This document shows positions 36,082-46,575 of a stretch of 64,000 nucleotides of DNA, piece after piece. Every line of letters starts with the position of its first letter. Position 1 is the stretch's first letter. The stretch is from an uncultured bacterium (lineage in GTDB: Bacteria > Bacteroidota > Rhodothermia > Rhodothermales > Rubricoccaceae): the NCBI GenBank assembly GCA_947493945.1, contig CANLSR010000006.1, positions 62,001 through 126,000 of the forward strand, written 5' to 3'. The notes beneath the pieces are model-generated. The model worked only from the letters and a program-made list of their open reading frames with translations. It ran no database searches and had not been told where the DNA came from. A program made the position numbers and the translations under genes.

Positions 36082-38115
36082 ATGACCCGATCGTTCCGTC
36101 TCGCCGCGCTCTTCGGCGTGCTCGTCCCCTCGGGCGTCGTCGCCCAGGAAGCACCCCGCGACACGTTGGGCGCCGTCGAGGTCACCGCCGCGGCGCCCTA
36201 CGTGCTCCGGTCGGACACGGCGCCGCTCGCGCTGAGCGCCCGCACGCGCCCGGCGGCCGAGCGGGCGACCGAGCCGGCGCTGGGGCTCGACGCCGCGCTC
36301 GCGGGCCTGCCCGGCGTCTGGGTCTCGAACCGCGAGAGCCGCGCCCAGGGCGAGCGGCTCTTGGTCCGGGGGCTGGGCTGGCGGGCCGCCTTCGGCGTCC
36401 GGGGCACGCACGTGATCCTGGACGGCGTGCCGCTCACGCTCGCCGACGGCCAGACCCAGCTCAACGTCGTCGACCCGGCCCTGGTCGCGCGCGCCGAAGT
36501 CGTCCGCGGGCCGGCTTCGACGTTCTGGGGCTCCGGCGCCGGCGGCGTCGTCGCGCTCTCGACCGACGCGCCGGACGGACCCCGCGTCCAGGCCCGCGCC
36601 TTGGGCGGCGGCTACGGGACGGCGGCGGGCTCGGTCTCGGCCCGCCCCGACCTCGGCCCGGGACGCCGCCTGACGGCCTGGGGCTCGTACCTCGACGAGG
36701 ACGGCTACCGCGATCATGGCGCGGCCCGGATGGCCCGAGCGGGCGTGTCGGCGGCGTCGGCGTGGGGCGGGGGGGAGGTGTCCGTCGTGGGCCTGCTCGC
36801 CCACGTCCCCCGCGCCGAGTCGCCCGGCGGCATCACGTTTGACGAGGCCGCCGCCGACCCCCGCCAGACGCGCGACGTCACTGTCGCCCGCGACGCGAGC
36901 AAGGCGCTTACCCAGGGCCACCTGGGCGTCTCGGTCGTCCGCCCCGTCGGGGGCGTCCGGCTCCGCGCGGTGGCCCACGGCGGCCTGCGCACGCTCGACA
37001 ACCCCATCGTGCCCCGCTACATCGAGCTCGACCGGCGGACCGGCGGGCTCCGCCTGACGGCCGAGGGCGGCGGGCGCCTGCGCTGGGCGGCCGGCGCCGA
37101 GGGCGAGCTCCAGCGCGACGACCGGCTGGAATCCGAAAACGTCGACGGGGCACCGGGGGCCGTCCAGACCGACCAGGTCGAGACGGTCACGTCGGGCGCG
37201 CTGTTCGCGCGCGTCGAGGTCCCGCTCGCGCCCCGCCTGACGGCCTCGGCCGCGGCCCGAGGCGACCTCCTGCGCTACCGCGCCGATCCCGCCAGCGCCC
37301 CGGCCGACGCCCGCACCCTGGGCGCCGTCTCGCCGTCGCTGGGCCTGGCCTACCGCCTGCCGACGTCGCCGCGCCTGGCGGCCACGGTCTACGCGAACGC
37401 GGCCGGCGCCCTCGACGCGCCGACGACGACCGAGCTGGGCAACCGGCCCGACGGCGCGCCGGGCTTCGACCCGTCGCTGGACCCCGAGCGGACGTGGGGC
37501 GCCGAGGCGGGCGCGCGCCTGACGATCGCCGCCGCCAGCGGCACGGTCGGCCTCGACGTGGCCGTCTTTACCGCGACCGTCCGCGACCTGCTGGTGCCGT
37601 TCGAGGTCGACGACGTCACGTTCTACCGCAACGAGGGGCGCACGCGCCACGCGGGCGTCGAGCTGGCGGTCCAGCCGAGCGGGCTCGGCGCGGGGGGCGG
37701 CACGCTCGACGGCGGCCTGGCCTACGCCTGGACGCGCGCCCGCTTCACGGCCTCCGCCGGCGACCTCACCGTCGACGGGAACAGGGTCCCGGGCGTGCCC
37801 GAGCACCTCGCGACCGCGTCGCTCTCGTGGACCGCCCGGGCGCTCCCGCTCACGGTCGGCGTCTCGGGCGAGGCCGCGAGCGGCTACGCCGCCGACAGCG
37901 CGAACGAGGCCCAGACCGATGCCTACGCCGTCGTCCACGCCCGCCTCGCCACCGCCCTCCGCCTCGGGCCGGCCACGGCGCGCCCCTTCGTCTCGGTCCG
38001 CAACGCCTTCGACACGGCCTACACCGGCTCCGTCGTCGTCAACGCGTTCGGCGGGCGCTACGCCGAGCCCGCCGCCGGTCGCCACGTCCTGGTCGGCCTC
38101 GCCCTCTCTTTCTAG
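36082..38115 (+). CDS. TonB-dependent receptor
   Basis: 677 residues. After a signal peptide (MTRSFRLAALFGVLVPSGVV) comes a TonB-box-like start (DTLGAVEVTAAAP). The plug follows (DAALAGLPGVWVSNRESRAQ, ERLLVRGLGWRAAFGVRGTH, VILDGVPLTLADGQ, ARAEVVRGPASTFWGSGAGG), then a beta barrel through VLVGLALSF, whose final Phe is the usual outer-membrane assembly signal. Unlike the receptor at 29810 it has no carboxypeptidase-regulatory domain, so it resembles the siderophore/cobalamin type. The exact ligand cannot be read. It needs TonB, possibly the protein at 1-519. Confidence 0.9.
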   Translation: MTRSFRLAALFGVLVPSGVVAQEAPRDTLGAVEVTAAAPYVLRSDTAPLALSARTRPAAERATEPALGLDAALAGLPGVWVSNRESRAQGERLLVRGLGWRAAFGVRGTHVILDGVPLTLADGQTQLNVVDPALVARAEVVRGPASTFWGSGAGGVVALSTDAPDGPRVQARALGGGYGTAAGSVSARPDLGPGRRLTAWGSYLDEDGYRDHGAARMARAGVSAASAWGGGEVSVVGLLAHVPRAESPGGITFDEAAADPRQTRDVTVARDASKALTQGHLGVSVVRPVGGVRLRAVAHGGLRTLDNPIVPRYIELDRRTGGLRLTAEGGGRLRWAAGAEGELQRDDRLESENVDGAPGAVQTDQVETVTSGALFARVEVPLAPRLTASAAARGDLLRYRADPASAPADARTLGAVSPSLGLAYRLPTSPRLAATVYANAAGALDAPTTTELGNRPDGAPGFDPSLDPERTWGAEAGARLTIAAASGTVGLDVAVFTATVRDLLVPFEVDDVTFYRNEGRTRHAGVELAVQPSGLGAGGGTLDGGLAYAWTRARFTASAGDLTVDGNRVPGVPEHLATASLSWTARALPLTVGVSGEAASGYAADSANEAQTDAYAVVHARLATALRLGPATARPFVSVRNAFDTAYTGSVVVNAFGGRYAEPAAGRHVLVGLALSF

Positions 38116-38304
38116 CTTTGCCGCGCGCCGCCGCGGCCCGCCGAGCGGTCGCGGCGGGCCGGCGTGTCACGGACTGGCCGGGCCGCTGGCGGACGCCGCC
38201 GGTCGCCCGTGGGCCCGCGCCGCCAGCGCGGAGACGGCCGGGGCCGAACCGGACGCCGCCGGCCCGTGCTAGGTTCGGGCCCCCTCTGTACCGACCGCTC
38301 CGAG

Positions 38305-40674
38305 ATGAAATCGTTCACGCTCCGCCCCGACCCCGAGCGCCCGGCCGCCGACCCCGCCTCGGCAGGTCGGGCCGCCACCGACGCCGACCGCCAGGCGGCC
38401 GAGGAGCTGATGGACGGCCTCAACCCGGTCCAGGCCGACGCCGCCCGCACCACCGACGGTCCGGTCATGATCATCGCCGGCCCCGGCTCGGGCAAGACGC
38501 GCACGCTGACGCACCGGATCGCCTACCTGCTGGCCGCCAAAAAGGCGTGGCCGAGCCAGATCCTGGCCCTGACCTTTACCAACAAGGCCGCCCGCGAGAT
38601 GCGCGCCCGCGTCGTGGACCTGGTGGGCGACGAGGCCAAGGGCATGTGGATCGGCACCTTCCACTCGGTCTTCAGCCGCGTGCTACGCCGCGAGGCCGAC
38701 AAGATCGGCTTCAGCCGCGACTTCACGATCTACGACTCCGACGACTCCGAGCGGCTGATCAAGGAGCTCATGCGGCGCCACCACGTCGACCCCAAGACGA
38801 CCACGCCGCGGTCGGTGCGCAACGCCATTTCGAGCGCCAAGAACGCGATGGTGGGGCCGGAGGAGTACGCCCGGCTCGCCGGCGACCCGTTTACCGAGAA
38901 CGTCGCCCGGCTGTACGCGCCCTACACCGCCGCGCTCCGCAAGGCCAACGCGATGGACTTCGACGACCTGCTGGGCTGGCCCATCCGCCTGTTCGAGCAG
39001 CACCCGGACGTGCTCAAGGAGTACCAGCGGCGCTGGACGCACATCCACATCGACGAGTACCAGGACACCAACCGGACCCAGTACGTCCTGGCCAAGCTGC
39101 TCGCCGCCCAGCACCACAACGTGTGCGTCGTGGGCGACGACGCCCAGTCGATCTACGCCTTCCGCGGCGCCGACATCCAGAACATCCTGTCCTTCCAGAA
39201 GGACTACCCCGAGGCCAAGACCTTCCGCCTGGAGCAGAACTACCGCTCCACCCAGAAGATCGTCCGGCTGGCGGACGCGGTCATCAAGGGGAACTCGGCC
39301 CAGCTGGACAAGACGCTGTGGACCGACAACGACGAGGGCGACCCGGTCGTGCTGATGGAGGCGCTCTCGGAGCGCGACGAGGCCCAGAAGGTCGAGCGCA
39401 CGATCCGCGACATCCGCTCCCGGACGGGCATGTCGTGGTCCGACGTGGCCGTCCTGTACCGGACCAACGCCCAGAGCCGCTCCATCGAGGAGGCGCTCCG
39501 GCGCGGCGGCATCCCGTACCGGATGGTCGGCGGGACCAGCTTCTACCAGCGCAAGGAGATCAAGGACGCCCTGGCCTACCTCCGGCTGGCGGTCAACCCC
39601 TCGGACGAGGCGTCCATCCTGCGCGTCTTGAACGTGCCCACGCGCGGCATCGGCGGCAAGACCGTCGAGCAGCTCCGCCTCTACGCGACGGAGCACCGCG
39701 TGGCGCTGTGGCAGGCCGTCCAGGACCCCCAGGGCGCCGGCCTGTCGCCGCGCGCGGCCAAGGCCGTCGAGGGCTTCGGGTTCCTGGTCTCGCGCTTCGC
39801 GAGCAAGGCCACCACGGCGCCGGCCGACGAGCTGGCCCGTGAGCTGATCCAGGAGACGGGCCTGCTCAAGTCGTTGCGGGACATGAATACGCCCGAGGCG
39901 CTGATGCGTCTGGAGAACGTCCACGAGCTGATGAACGCCGTGGCCGAGTACACGCACGGCGACCCGTCCGGCGAGCCCCGCACGCTGTCGGAGTTCTTGC
40001 AAGAGGTCTCACTCGTGGCCGACGTGGACCGGCTGTCGGACGATGAGAACCGGGTCACGCTGATGACGCTCCACGCCTCCAAGGGCCTGGAGTTCAAGGT
40101 CGTGTTCGTGACCGGCCTGGAAGAGGGCCTCTTCCCGCTGGCGAAGGCGGCCCAGGACCCGGCCGAGCTGGAGGAAGAGCGGCGGCTGCTCTACGTCGGC
40201 GTCACGCGGGCCGAAGAGGCGCTGTTCCTGAGCTACGCCCGGAGCCGCTACCGCTACGGCGACCAGCAGCAGTCGGTCCGCAGCCGGTTCCTGGACGAGC
40301 TGGACGGCGACGACCTGCTGCGGACGGAGTCCGGCGGGCGGTTCGAGCGGCGCGGCGGTCGCTTCGAACCGACCGAGGGCGGCACGGGCCGCTACGGCGC
40401 GATGGACCCGAACTACTGGAAGTCGTCGCTGCGCCAGGACGAGGCGCCGCGCCTGTCGCGGCGCGAGGCCATCGCCGCGCGCGAGGCGGCGATGGAGGCG
40501 AGCGGCGAGGGCGAGATCGCGCCCGGCATGAAGGTCCACCACCGCTCGTTCGGCAACGGCAAGGTGATCTCGGTCGAGGGCGACGGCGACCGGGCCTCGG
40601 CGACGGTCAGCTTCAAGACGGTGGGCATGAAAAAGCTCAAGCTGGCCTACGCCAAGCTCCAGGTCGTCGGCTAG
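38305..40674 (+). CDS. pcrA: UvrD/PcrA-type superfamily 1 DNA helicase
   Basis: 789 residues. All SF1A motifs are in order: LNPVQADAARTTDGPVMIIA (Q motif), AGPGSGKTRTL (Walker A), LALTFTNKAAREMRAR, IHIDEYQDTNRTQ (Walker B), VVGDDAQSIYAFRGADIQNI, FRLEQNYRSTQKI, VTLMTLHASKGLEFKVVFV and LLYVGVTRAEEALFL. The final 45 residues (GMKVHHRSFGNGKVISVEGD) form the C-terminal Tudor-like domain that in PcrA/UvrD contacts RNA polymerase. It unwinds DNA 3'-5' in repair and in resolving transcription-replication conflicts. The first about 35 residues before the Q motif are Pro/Ala-rich. Alternative internal starts exist; ATG 38305 is the first plausible one. Confidence 0.93.
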   Translation: MKSFTLRPDPERPAADPASAGRAATDADRQAAEELMDGLNPVQADAARTTDGPVMIIAGPGSGKTRTLTHRIAYLLAAKKAWPSQILALTFTNKAAREMRARVVDLVGDEAKGMWIGTFHSVFSRVLRREADKIGFSRDFTIYDSDDSERLIKELMRRHHVDPKTTTPRSVRNAISSAKNAMVGPEEYARLAGDPFTENVARLYAPYTAALRKANAMDFDDLLGWPIRLFEQHPDVLKEYQRRWTHIHIDEYQDTNRTQYVLAKLLAAQHHNVCVVGDDAQSIYAFRGADIQNILSFQKDYPEAKTFRLEQNYRSTQKIVRLADAVIKGNSAQLDKTLWTDNDEGDPVVLMEALSERDEAQKVERTIRDIRSRTGMSWSDVAVLYRTNAQSRSIEEALRRGGIPYRMVGGTSFYQRKEIKDALAYLRLAVNPSDEASILRVLNVPTRGIGGKTVEQLRLYATEHRVALWQAVQDPQGAGLSPRAAKAVEGFGFLVSRFASKATTAPADELARELIQETGLLKSLRDMNTPEALMRLENVHELMNAVAEYTHGDPSGEPRTLSEFLQEVSLVADVDRLSDDENRVTLMTLHASKGLEFKVVFVTGLEEGLFPLAKAAQDPAELEEERRLLYVGVTRAEEALFLSYARSRYRYGDQQQSVRSRFLDELDGDDLLRTESGGRFERRGGRFEPTEGGTGRYGAMDPNYWKSSLRQDEAPRLSRREAIAAREAAMEASGEGEIAPGMKVHHRSFGNGKVISVEGDGDRASATVSFKTVGMKKLKLAYAKLQVVG

Positions 40675-40855
40675 CCGCTGGCGGTGGCTGCCAGCCGGTG
40701 ATCGAAAGGGGCACCTTCGATCCTAGGGGCACGCCGGTGGCGCGCCCTCGCTCCACCGCAGTCGCCCGGTGCGTCCCCGCCGCTGACGGCGGGCGCCAGC
40801 GGCGCGAACTCGGGCGCGACCGGCCGTGTCTCTACGCCTCTCCCTCCGACTCCGA

Positions 40856-42082
40856 ATGTCCGCCACCTCGCTCGACAAAGACAAAATCAAGATCCTGCTG
40901 CTGGAGGGCATCCACGGCAACGCCGCCGAGGCGTTCCGGGCGGCGGGCTACTCCCACATCGAGCGGCGGACGGCCGCCGTGCCCGAGGAGGAGCTGCCCG
41001 AGCTGGTCCGCGACGTCCACATCCTGGGCATCCGCTCGCGGACGCAGCTGACGGCCGACGTGATCGGGGCGGCCGGCAAGCTGATCGCCGTCGGCGCCTT
41101 CTGCATCGGCACCAACCAGATCGACCTCGACGCGGCCAGCCAGCGGGGCGTGGCCGTGTTCAACGCGCCGTTCTCGAACACGCGGTCGGTCGCGGAGCTG
41201 GTGCTCGCCGAGGCCATCCTGCTGCTGCGCGGCGTGCCGGAGAAGAACGCCCAGGCCCAGCGCGGCGAGTGGGCCAAGAGCGTCGGGACGAGCCGCGAGA
41301 TCCGGGGCAAGACGCTGGGGATCGTCGGCTACGGCAACATCGGCAAGCAGCTGTCGGTGCTGGCGGAGGGCCTGGGGATGCGCGTCGTGTTCCACGACAC
41401 GTCCGACGTGCTCCCGCTGGGCAACGCGCGTCCGACACCCGGCCTGGCCGACGTGCTCCGCGAGGCCGACGTGGTGACGCTGCACGTGCCCGACGCGCCG
41501 GCCACGCGGGGGCTGATCGGCGCCGACGAGATCGCGGCCATGAAGCCCGACGCCGTGCTGGTCAACGCCTCGCGCGGGACCGTCGTGGACCTCGACGCGC
41601 TGGCGGCGGCGCTCCGCGAGGGCCACCTGGCCGGCGCCGCCGTCGACGTGTACCCGACCGAGCCGCGCTCCAACGACGACCCGTTCGAGACGCCGCTCCA
41701 GGGCATCGACCGGGCGCTCCTGACGCCCCACGTGGGCGGCTCGACGGTCGAGGCCCAGGAGAACATCGGCGCGGAGGTGGCGGGCAAGCTGGTCCGCTAC
41801 AGCGACACCGGCACGACGGAGACGTCGGTCAACTTCCCCGAGGTCGTGCTTCCGGCGCACGGCGGCCACCGGCTGCTCCACATCCACCGCAACGTGCCCG
41901 GCGTGCTGGCGGCCATCAACGGGGCGTTCTCGGCGATGGGCGCCAACGTCGCCGCCCAGTTTCTCCAGACGCGCGGCGAGCTGGGCTACGTCGTCGCCGA
42001 CCTCGACGGCCACCAGTCGCGGCAGGCGCTGGACGCGCTCCGCCAGATCGGCGGCACCATCCGCGCCCGGGTGCTGTACTGA
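40856..42082 (+). CDS. serA: D-3-phosphoglycerate dehydrogenase
   Basis: 408 residues, matching the E. coli-length SerA. It oxidises 3-phosphoglycerate with NAD in the first step of serine synthesis. The Rossmann motif is GIVGYGNIGKQLSVLAEGLG. Catalytic Arg is in LVNASRGTVVDLDAL and catalytic His in LLTPHVGGSTVEAQENIG. The C-terminal about 75 residues (HRLLHIHRNVPGVLAAINGA, YVVADLDGHQSRQ) form an ACT domain, which in this class gives serine feedback inhibition. There is no intervening ASB domain. The start ATG 40856 gives KIKILLLEGIHGNAAEAFRA as the first strand-helix. Confidence 0.94.
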   Translation: MSATSLDKDKIKILLLEGIHGNAAEAFRAAGYSHIERRTAAVPEEELPELVRDVHILGIRSRTQLTADVIGAAGKLIAVGAFCIGTNQIDLDAASQRGVAVFNAPFSNTRSVAELVLAEAILLLRGVPEKNAQAQRGEWAKSVGTSREIRGKTLGIVGYGNIGKQLSVLAEGLGMRVVFHDTSDVLPLGNARPTPGLADVLREADVVTLHVPDAPATRGLIGADEIAAMKPDAVLVNASRGTVVDLDALAAALREGHLAGAAVDVYPTEPRSNDDPFETPLQGIDRALLTPHVGGSTVEAQENIGAEVAGKLVRYSDTGTTETSVNFPEVVLPAHGGHRLLHIHRNVPGVLAAINGAFSAMGANVAAQFLQTRGELGYVVADLDGHQSRQALDALRQIGGTIRARVLY

Positions 42083-42132
42083 GGCAGTTTTCGGCGCCCC
42101 GTCCACGTTCTGGCGCTCGGCGTGTCTCCAGC

Positions 42133-42163
42133 CGCCCCGCTGGCGACGGCCGCCAGCGGGGCG
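42133..42163. repeat. Perfect 13-bp palindrome of the GCTGGCGG family after serA
   Basis: CGCCCCGCTGGCG (42133-42145) and its exact complement CGCCAGCGGGGCG (42151-42163) form a stem with a 5-base loop, about 50 bases after the serA stop. It is the best hairpin of the family and could end the serA transcript. Confidence 0.85.
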
Positions 42164-42226
42164 CGGGCGCGGCGTTGGGGCGGCGATGAAAGCGCTTACT
42201 TTGGCTTTGTCCTCCCGCTCCGCGCC

Positions 42227-44911
42227 ATGCCTCGATTCCTGCTCGCCGCCGCGCTGCTGGCGCTCGCTGCCACCGCGTCGGCCCAGGTGCCCGGCGATGC
42301 CGAGCGCGCCCGGGGCTGGGCCAAGCGCGACGGCCAGACCGTGTTCGTGTTCGACCCGGCGCGCTACGGGTTCGCCGACGGCGCCGGGCCCGAGCGCGTC
42401 GTGGTCACGGGCGCCTTCCGCGGTTGGAGCGACGACATGGACGAGCACGCGTGGGCGCTCGCGCGCGCCGGCGACGTCTGGACGCTGGCCGTCGACGCCG
42501 CCCGGGGGCCGGGGCCGGGCACGCCGTTCAAGTTCCGCGTCGACGGCGGGCGCTGGCTCGACCCGCCGGCCGACGCGCCCAACGTCGAGGGCGGCGACCT
42601 GGTCTTCCGGGTTGGCGAGGCGCCCGCCCGGCTGGTGGCCGAGTTGCGCGGGCCGACGGCGATCTGGGTGCGTGTCGAGGGCGGCCCACGTCCGCTCCTG
42701 GCCTCCGCGTACCGCGTCGAGCGGTGGGACGGCGCGCCGACCGGGGTCGCGGTCACCGTGCCACGCCAAGCCGACACGGCGCTCCTGACGCTGGCGGATC
42801 CGCTCGACCCGGCCCAGGTCCACTACGTCACCGCCGACGTGGGCGGCGAGACGCTGCGCGCCCGCGCCCGCTTCGACGGCCTGTGGCGCGACCTGGCCAG
42901 CGCGGCCCCGCTGGGCGCCACCGTCGGCGACGGCGCCGTGACGGTCCGCCTGTTCGCGCCCCGCGCCGACTCGGTGGTCGTCCACTACTACCGCGACCGG
43001 ACCGGACCCGAGGCCCGGCGCCAGCCGCTGGCGCCGGAGCCGGGCGGGACCTGGGCCGCGCGTGGCGGGCCGGAGCTGGAGGGCCTGTGGTACGACCTCT
43101 CGGTCTACGGGCCGGGCGGCCCCGGCTCGGCGTTCACGGGCCAGACCGGCGAGACGGTCTCCGACCCGTACGCGCTCGTCAGCGACGACTCGTGGGGACG
43201 CGCGCGCATCTGGCGAGACGCGTTCCCCACGCCTCGGCCCGTCGCCGGGGGCCGGCCGGCGATGGAGGACGTGGTGGCCTACGAGGTCCACCTCCAGGAC
43301 TTTACCGACAGGCTGCCGCTAGCGGACGGCGTCGGCCCGCTCGAAGGGTTCGCGGTGTCGGGGCTGACCAACGGGAGGGGAGAGGCCATCGGGCTGGACT
43401 ACCTGAGCGCGCTGGGCGTCAACACGGTCCACCTGATGCCCGTCCAGGAGTTTTTGCACTACCCCGATGCGGAGTGGCGGGCCGCCTTCGCCGACGACCC
43501 GTTTATGCAGGCGCAGGGCGTCGCGGCCGAGAACTACCAGTGGGGCTACCGGACCACGCACGCGCTCGCCGTCGAGAGCCGGTTCCGGTCGGCCGGCGAC
43601 GAGCCCGGGCGCGAGCGCGAGCGGCTGGCGGCGCTCGTCGACACGCTGCACCGGCGCGGCATGGCCGTGGTCGTGGACGTGGTGTTCAACCACACCGGCG
43701 AGAACATGGAGGGGGAAGAGCAGCTCCTGACCTTCAACGGGGTCGACAAGTGGTACTACTACCGCCTCGACGACGACGGCGGCCACATCGGCGCGTTCGG
43801 CAACGAGGTCAAAAGCGAGAACCGGCCGATGACCCAGCGCTGGCTCCTGGACCAGCTCCGCCAGCTCGTCGACGTGTTCGGCGTCGACGGCTTCCGTATC
43901 GACCTGGCCGGCCAGACCGACGAGCAGACGCTCCGCTGGCTTCAGGCCGAGCTGGGGCCGGACGTGCTGGTCTACGGCGAGCCCTGGATCGGCTCCAACG
44001 ACCCCGACTACGAGGCCAACCAAAGCTGGGACTGGTACAAGGCCGACAGCCCGATCACCTTTTTCCAGGACGACGCCCGCAACGCCTTCAAGGGCGCCAC
44101 CGCCGACCCGACGCCGGCCCCCGCCAGCCGTGGCTTCGCCGGCGGAGACCCCGGCGCCCGAGACGCCGCCCTCCGCGCCGTCGCCAACGACTACCCCGAG
44201 GAGCCGACCCCGAACGCGGGCATCAACTACCTCGACATCCACGACAACTGGGCGCTGGCGGACCGCTTCGCCGCGTGCCAGGCCGGCGACTGCGCCTGGG
44301 ACGGCCGGGCCGGCGTGCGCGCGGCCGAGATGCGGATCGCGGCGGCGCTGCTGCTGACCGGCCTCGGCCCGGTGGTGATCCACGGCGGGACCGAGATCGC
44401 GCGGTCCAAGGGGCTCGCGCCGCTGCCCGGCGAGATCGGCGGCCAGCTGGTCAAGACCGAGATGGCGCTCGCGCCGATCTACATCAAAGGGCGAGGCGAC
44501 ACCTACAACCTCCGGGCCGCCAACGCTTTCCGGTGGGAAAGCGTCGACCAAACCGACCCGGTCGACGCGGCCGCGATGTTGGACTGGTGGCGCGGGCTCA
44601 TCGCGCTGCGGCGGAGCGAGGCCGGCGGGGCGTTCCGCGTCGCCGGGCCGGTGCCGGAGGGCTGGGTGCGGGAGGTCGTGGGCGGAGACGACGAGGCTTT
44701 GGGCTACGTCGTGGGCGACCGCGTCCTGGTGTTGGTCAACTCAGGCGACCAGGACACGACGTTCAGCGTCGCCACGGACGGCTGGCGGCTGGTCGCCAAC
44801 TCGGACGAGACGGCGGGCAGCGTCGACCTGGGCGGTGACATCCCGCACGAGACGCACCGGCCGTTTGTCGAGGTGGCACCAAAAGGCGTCCAGGTCTACG
44901 TCCGCGACTGA
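42227..44911 (+). CDS. Secreted type I pullulanase-like GH13 enzyme
   Basis: 894 residues. Signal peptide FLLAAALLALAATASAQV. The N-terminal region has a CBM-like fold (RVVVTGAFRGWSDDMDEHAW, about 45-130), then a beta region and a CBM48 module (TVRLFAPRADSVVVHYYRDR). The catalytic GH13 barrel starts with VVAYEVHLQDFTD and has VDVVFNHTG, DGFRIDLAGQ (nucleophile Asp), LVYGEPW (acid/base Glu) and YLDIHDNW. The pullulanase-specific YNWGYDP is replaced by YQWGYRTTH, which may alter the donor site. It should debranch alpha-1,6 links in starch, glycogen or pullulan outside the cytoplasm, complementing the GH13 lipoprotein at 26966-29407. Confidence 0.85.
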   Translation: MPRFLLAAALLALAATASAQVPGDAERARGWAKRDGQTVFVFDPARYGFADGAGPERVVVTGAFRGWSDDMDEHAWALARAGDVWTLAVDAARGPGPGTPFKFRVDGGRWLDPPADAPNVEGGDLVFRVGEAPARLVAELRGPTAIWVRVEGGPRPLLASAYRVERWDGAPTGVAVTVPRQADTALLTLADPLDPAQVHYVTADVGGETLRARARFDGLWRDLASAAPLGATVGDGAVTVRLFAPRADSVVVHYYRDRTGPEARRQPLAPEPGGTWAARGGPELEGLWYDLSVYGPGGPGSAFTGQTGETVSDPYALVSDDSWGRARIWRDAFPTPRPVAGGRPAMEDVVAYEVHLQDFTDRLPLADGVGPLEGFAVSGLTNGRGEAIGLDYLSALGVNTVHLMPVQEFLHYPDAEWRAAFADDPFMQAQGVAAENYQWGYRTTHALAVESRFRSAGDEPGRERERLAALVDTLHRRGMAVVVDVVFNHTGENMEGEEQLLTFNGVDKWYYYRLDDDGGHIGAFGNEVKSENRPMTQRWLLDQLRQLVDVFGVDGFRIDLAGQTDEQTLRWLQAELGPDVLVYGEPWIGSNDPDYEANQSWDWYKADSPITFFQDDARNAFKGATADPTPAPASRGFAGGDPGARDAALRAVANDYPEEPTPNAGINYLDIHDNWALADRFAACQAGDCAWDGRAGVRAAEMRIAAALLLTGLGPVVIHGGTEIARSKGLAPLPGEIGGQLVKTEMALAPIYIKGRGDTYNLRAANAFRWESVDQTDPVDAAAMLDWWRGLIALRRSEAGGAFRVAGPVPEGWVREVVGGDDEALGYVVGDRVLVLVNSGDQDTTFSVATDGWRLVANSDETAGSVDLGGDIPHETHRPFVEVAPKGVQVYVRD

Positions 44912-45194
44912 CGCCGGAGTCCGACCGGTGCGGATTCGCCCACGTGTCATCCCCGCGCAGGCGAGGGCGAGGCAGGAGGGAGCTAGTGCGGGGTGGGCCG
45001 CCACGCCCTCGACGAGAAACCGGCGCGCCGGCGGAGCGCGAGGGCCGGCACGCTGCCACCGGGGACCGCCACCGGGGACCGCCACCGGGGACCGCCAGCG
45101 GGGACGTGCAGCGGGGGGGGCGGAAGAAACTGCGCGGGGTGGTGGCCGGCTCCGGTAGCGCTTCCGATCTTGGGCGCTCCCTCCGCCCCGCCCC
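44912..45194. other. Intergenic gap with degenerate dispersed repeat and tandem repeats
   Basis: 283 bases between the pullulanase and glutamate dehydrogenase genes. GTCATCCCCGCGCAGGCGAG (from 44946) resembles a degenerate GTCATTCCCGCGC-type dispersed repeat. It is followed by the tandem array at 45055-45106. The short open frames here are repeat artefacts and no gene is called. Confidence 0.5.
45055..45106 (+). repeat. Four tandem copies of a 13-bp unit
   Basis: GCCACCGGGGACC occurs three times exactly (45055-45067, 45068-45080, 45081-45093). A fourth, altered unit, GCCAGCGGGGACG (45094-45106), contains the CCGCCAGCGGGG motif found all over the window. It lies about 90 bases before the gdhA start. 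Confidence 0.9.
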
Positions 45195-46457
<1,263 letters not shown>

Positions 46458-46575
46458 AATCTATTGTTGCAAAGACTTATATCAGCTGGCTTACTACAAG
46501 GCCACTATCGAGACCTCGTACTCCTCGTCTGAGGTTCGCAAGAGGCTGGCCGCCATTGTCGGTCCGCAACGCTCC

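Noticed and set aside
36052..38085. 677-residue minus-strand frame opposite the TonB receptor
   Set aside because: Repetitive Gly/Arg/Val sequence without motifs, while the plus strand encodes a complete receptor.
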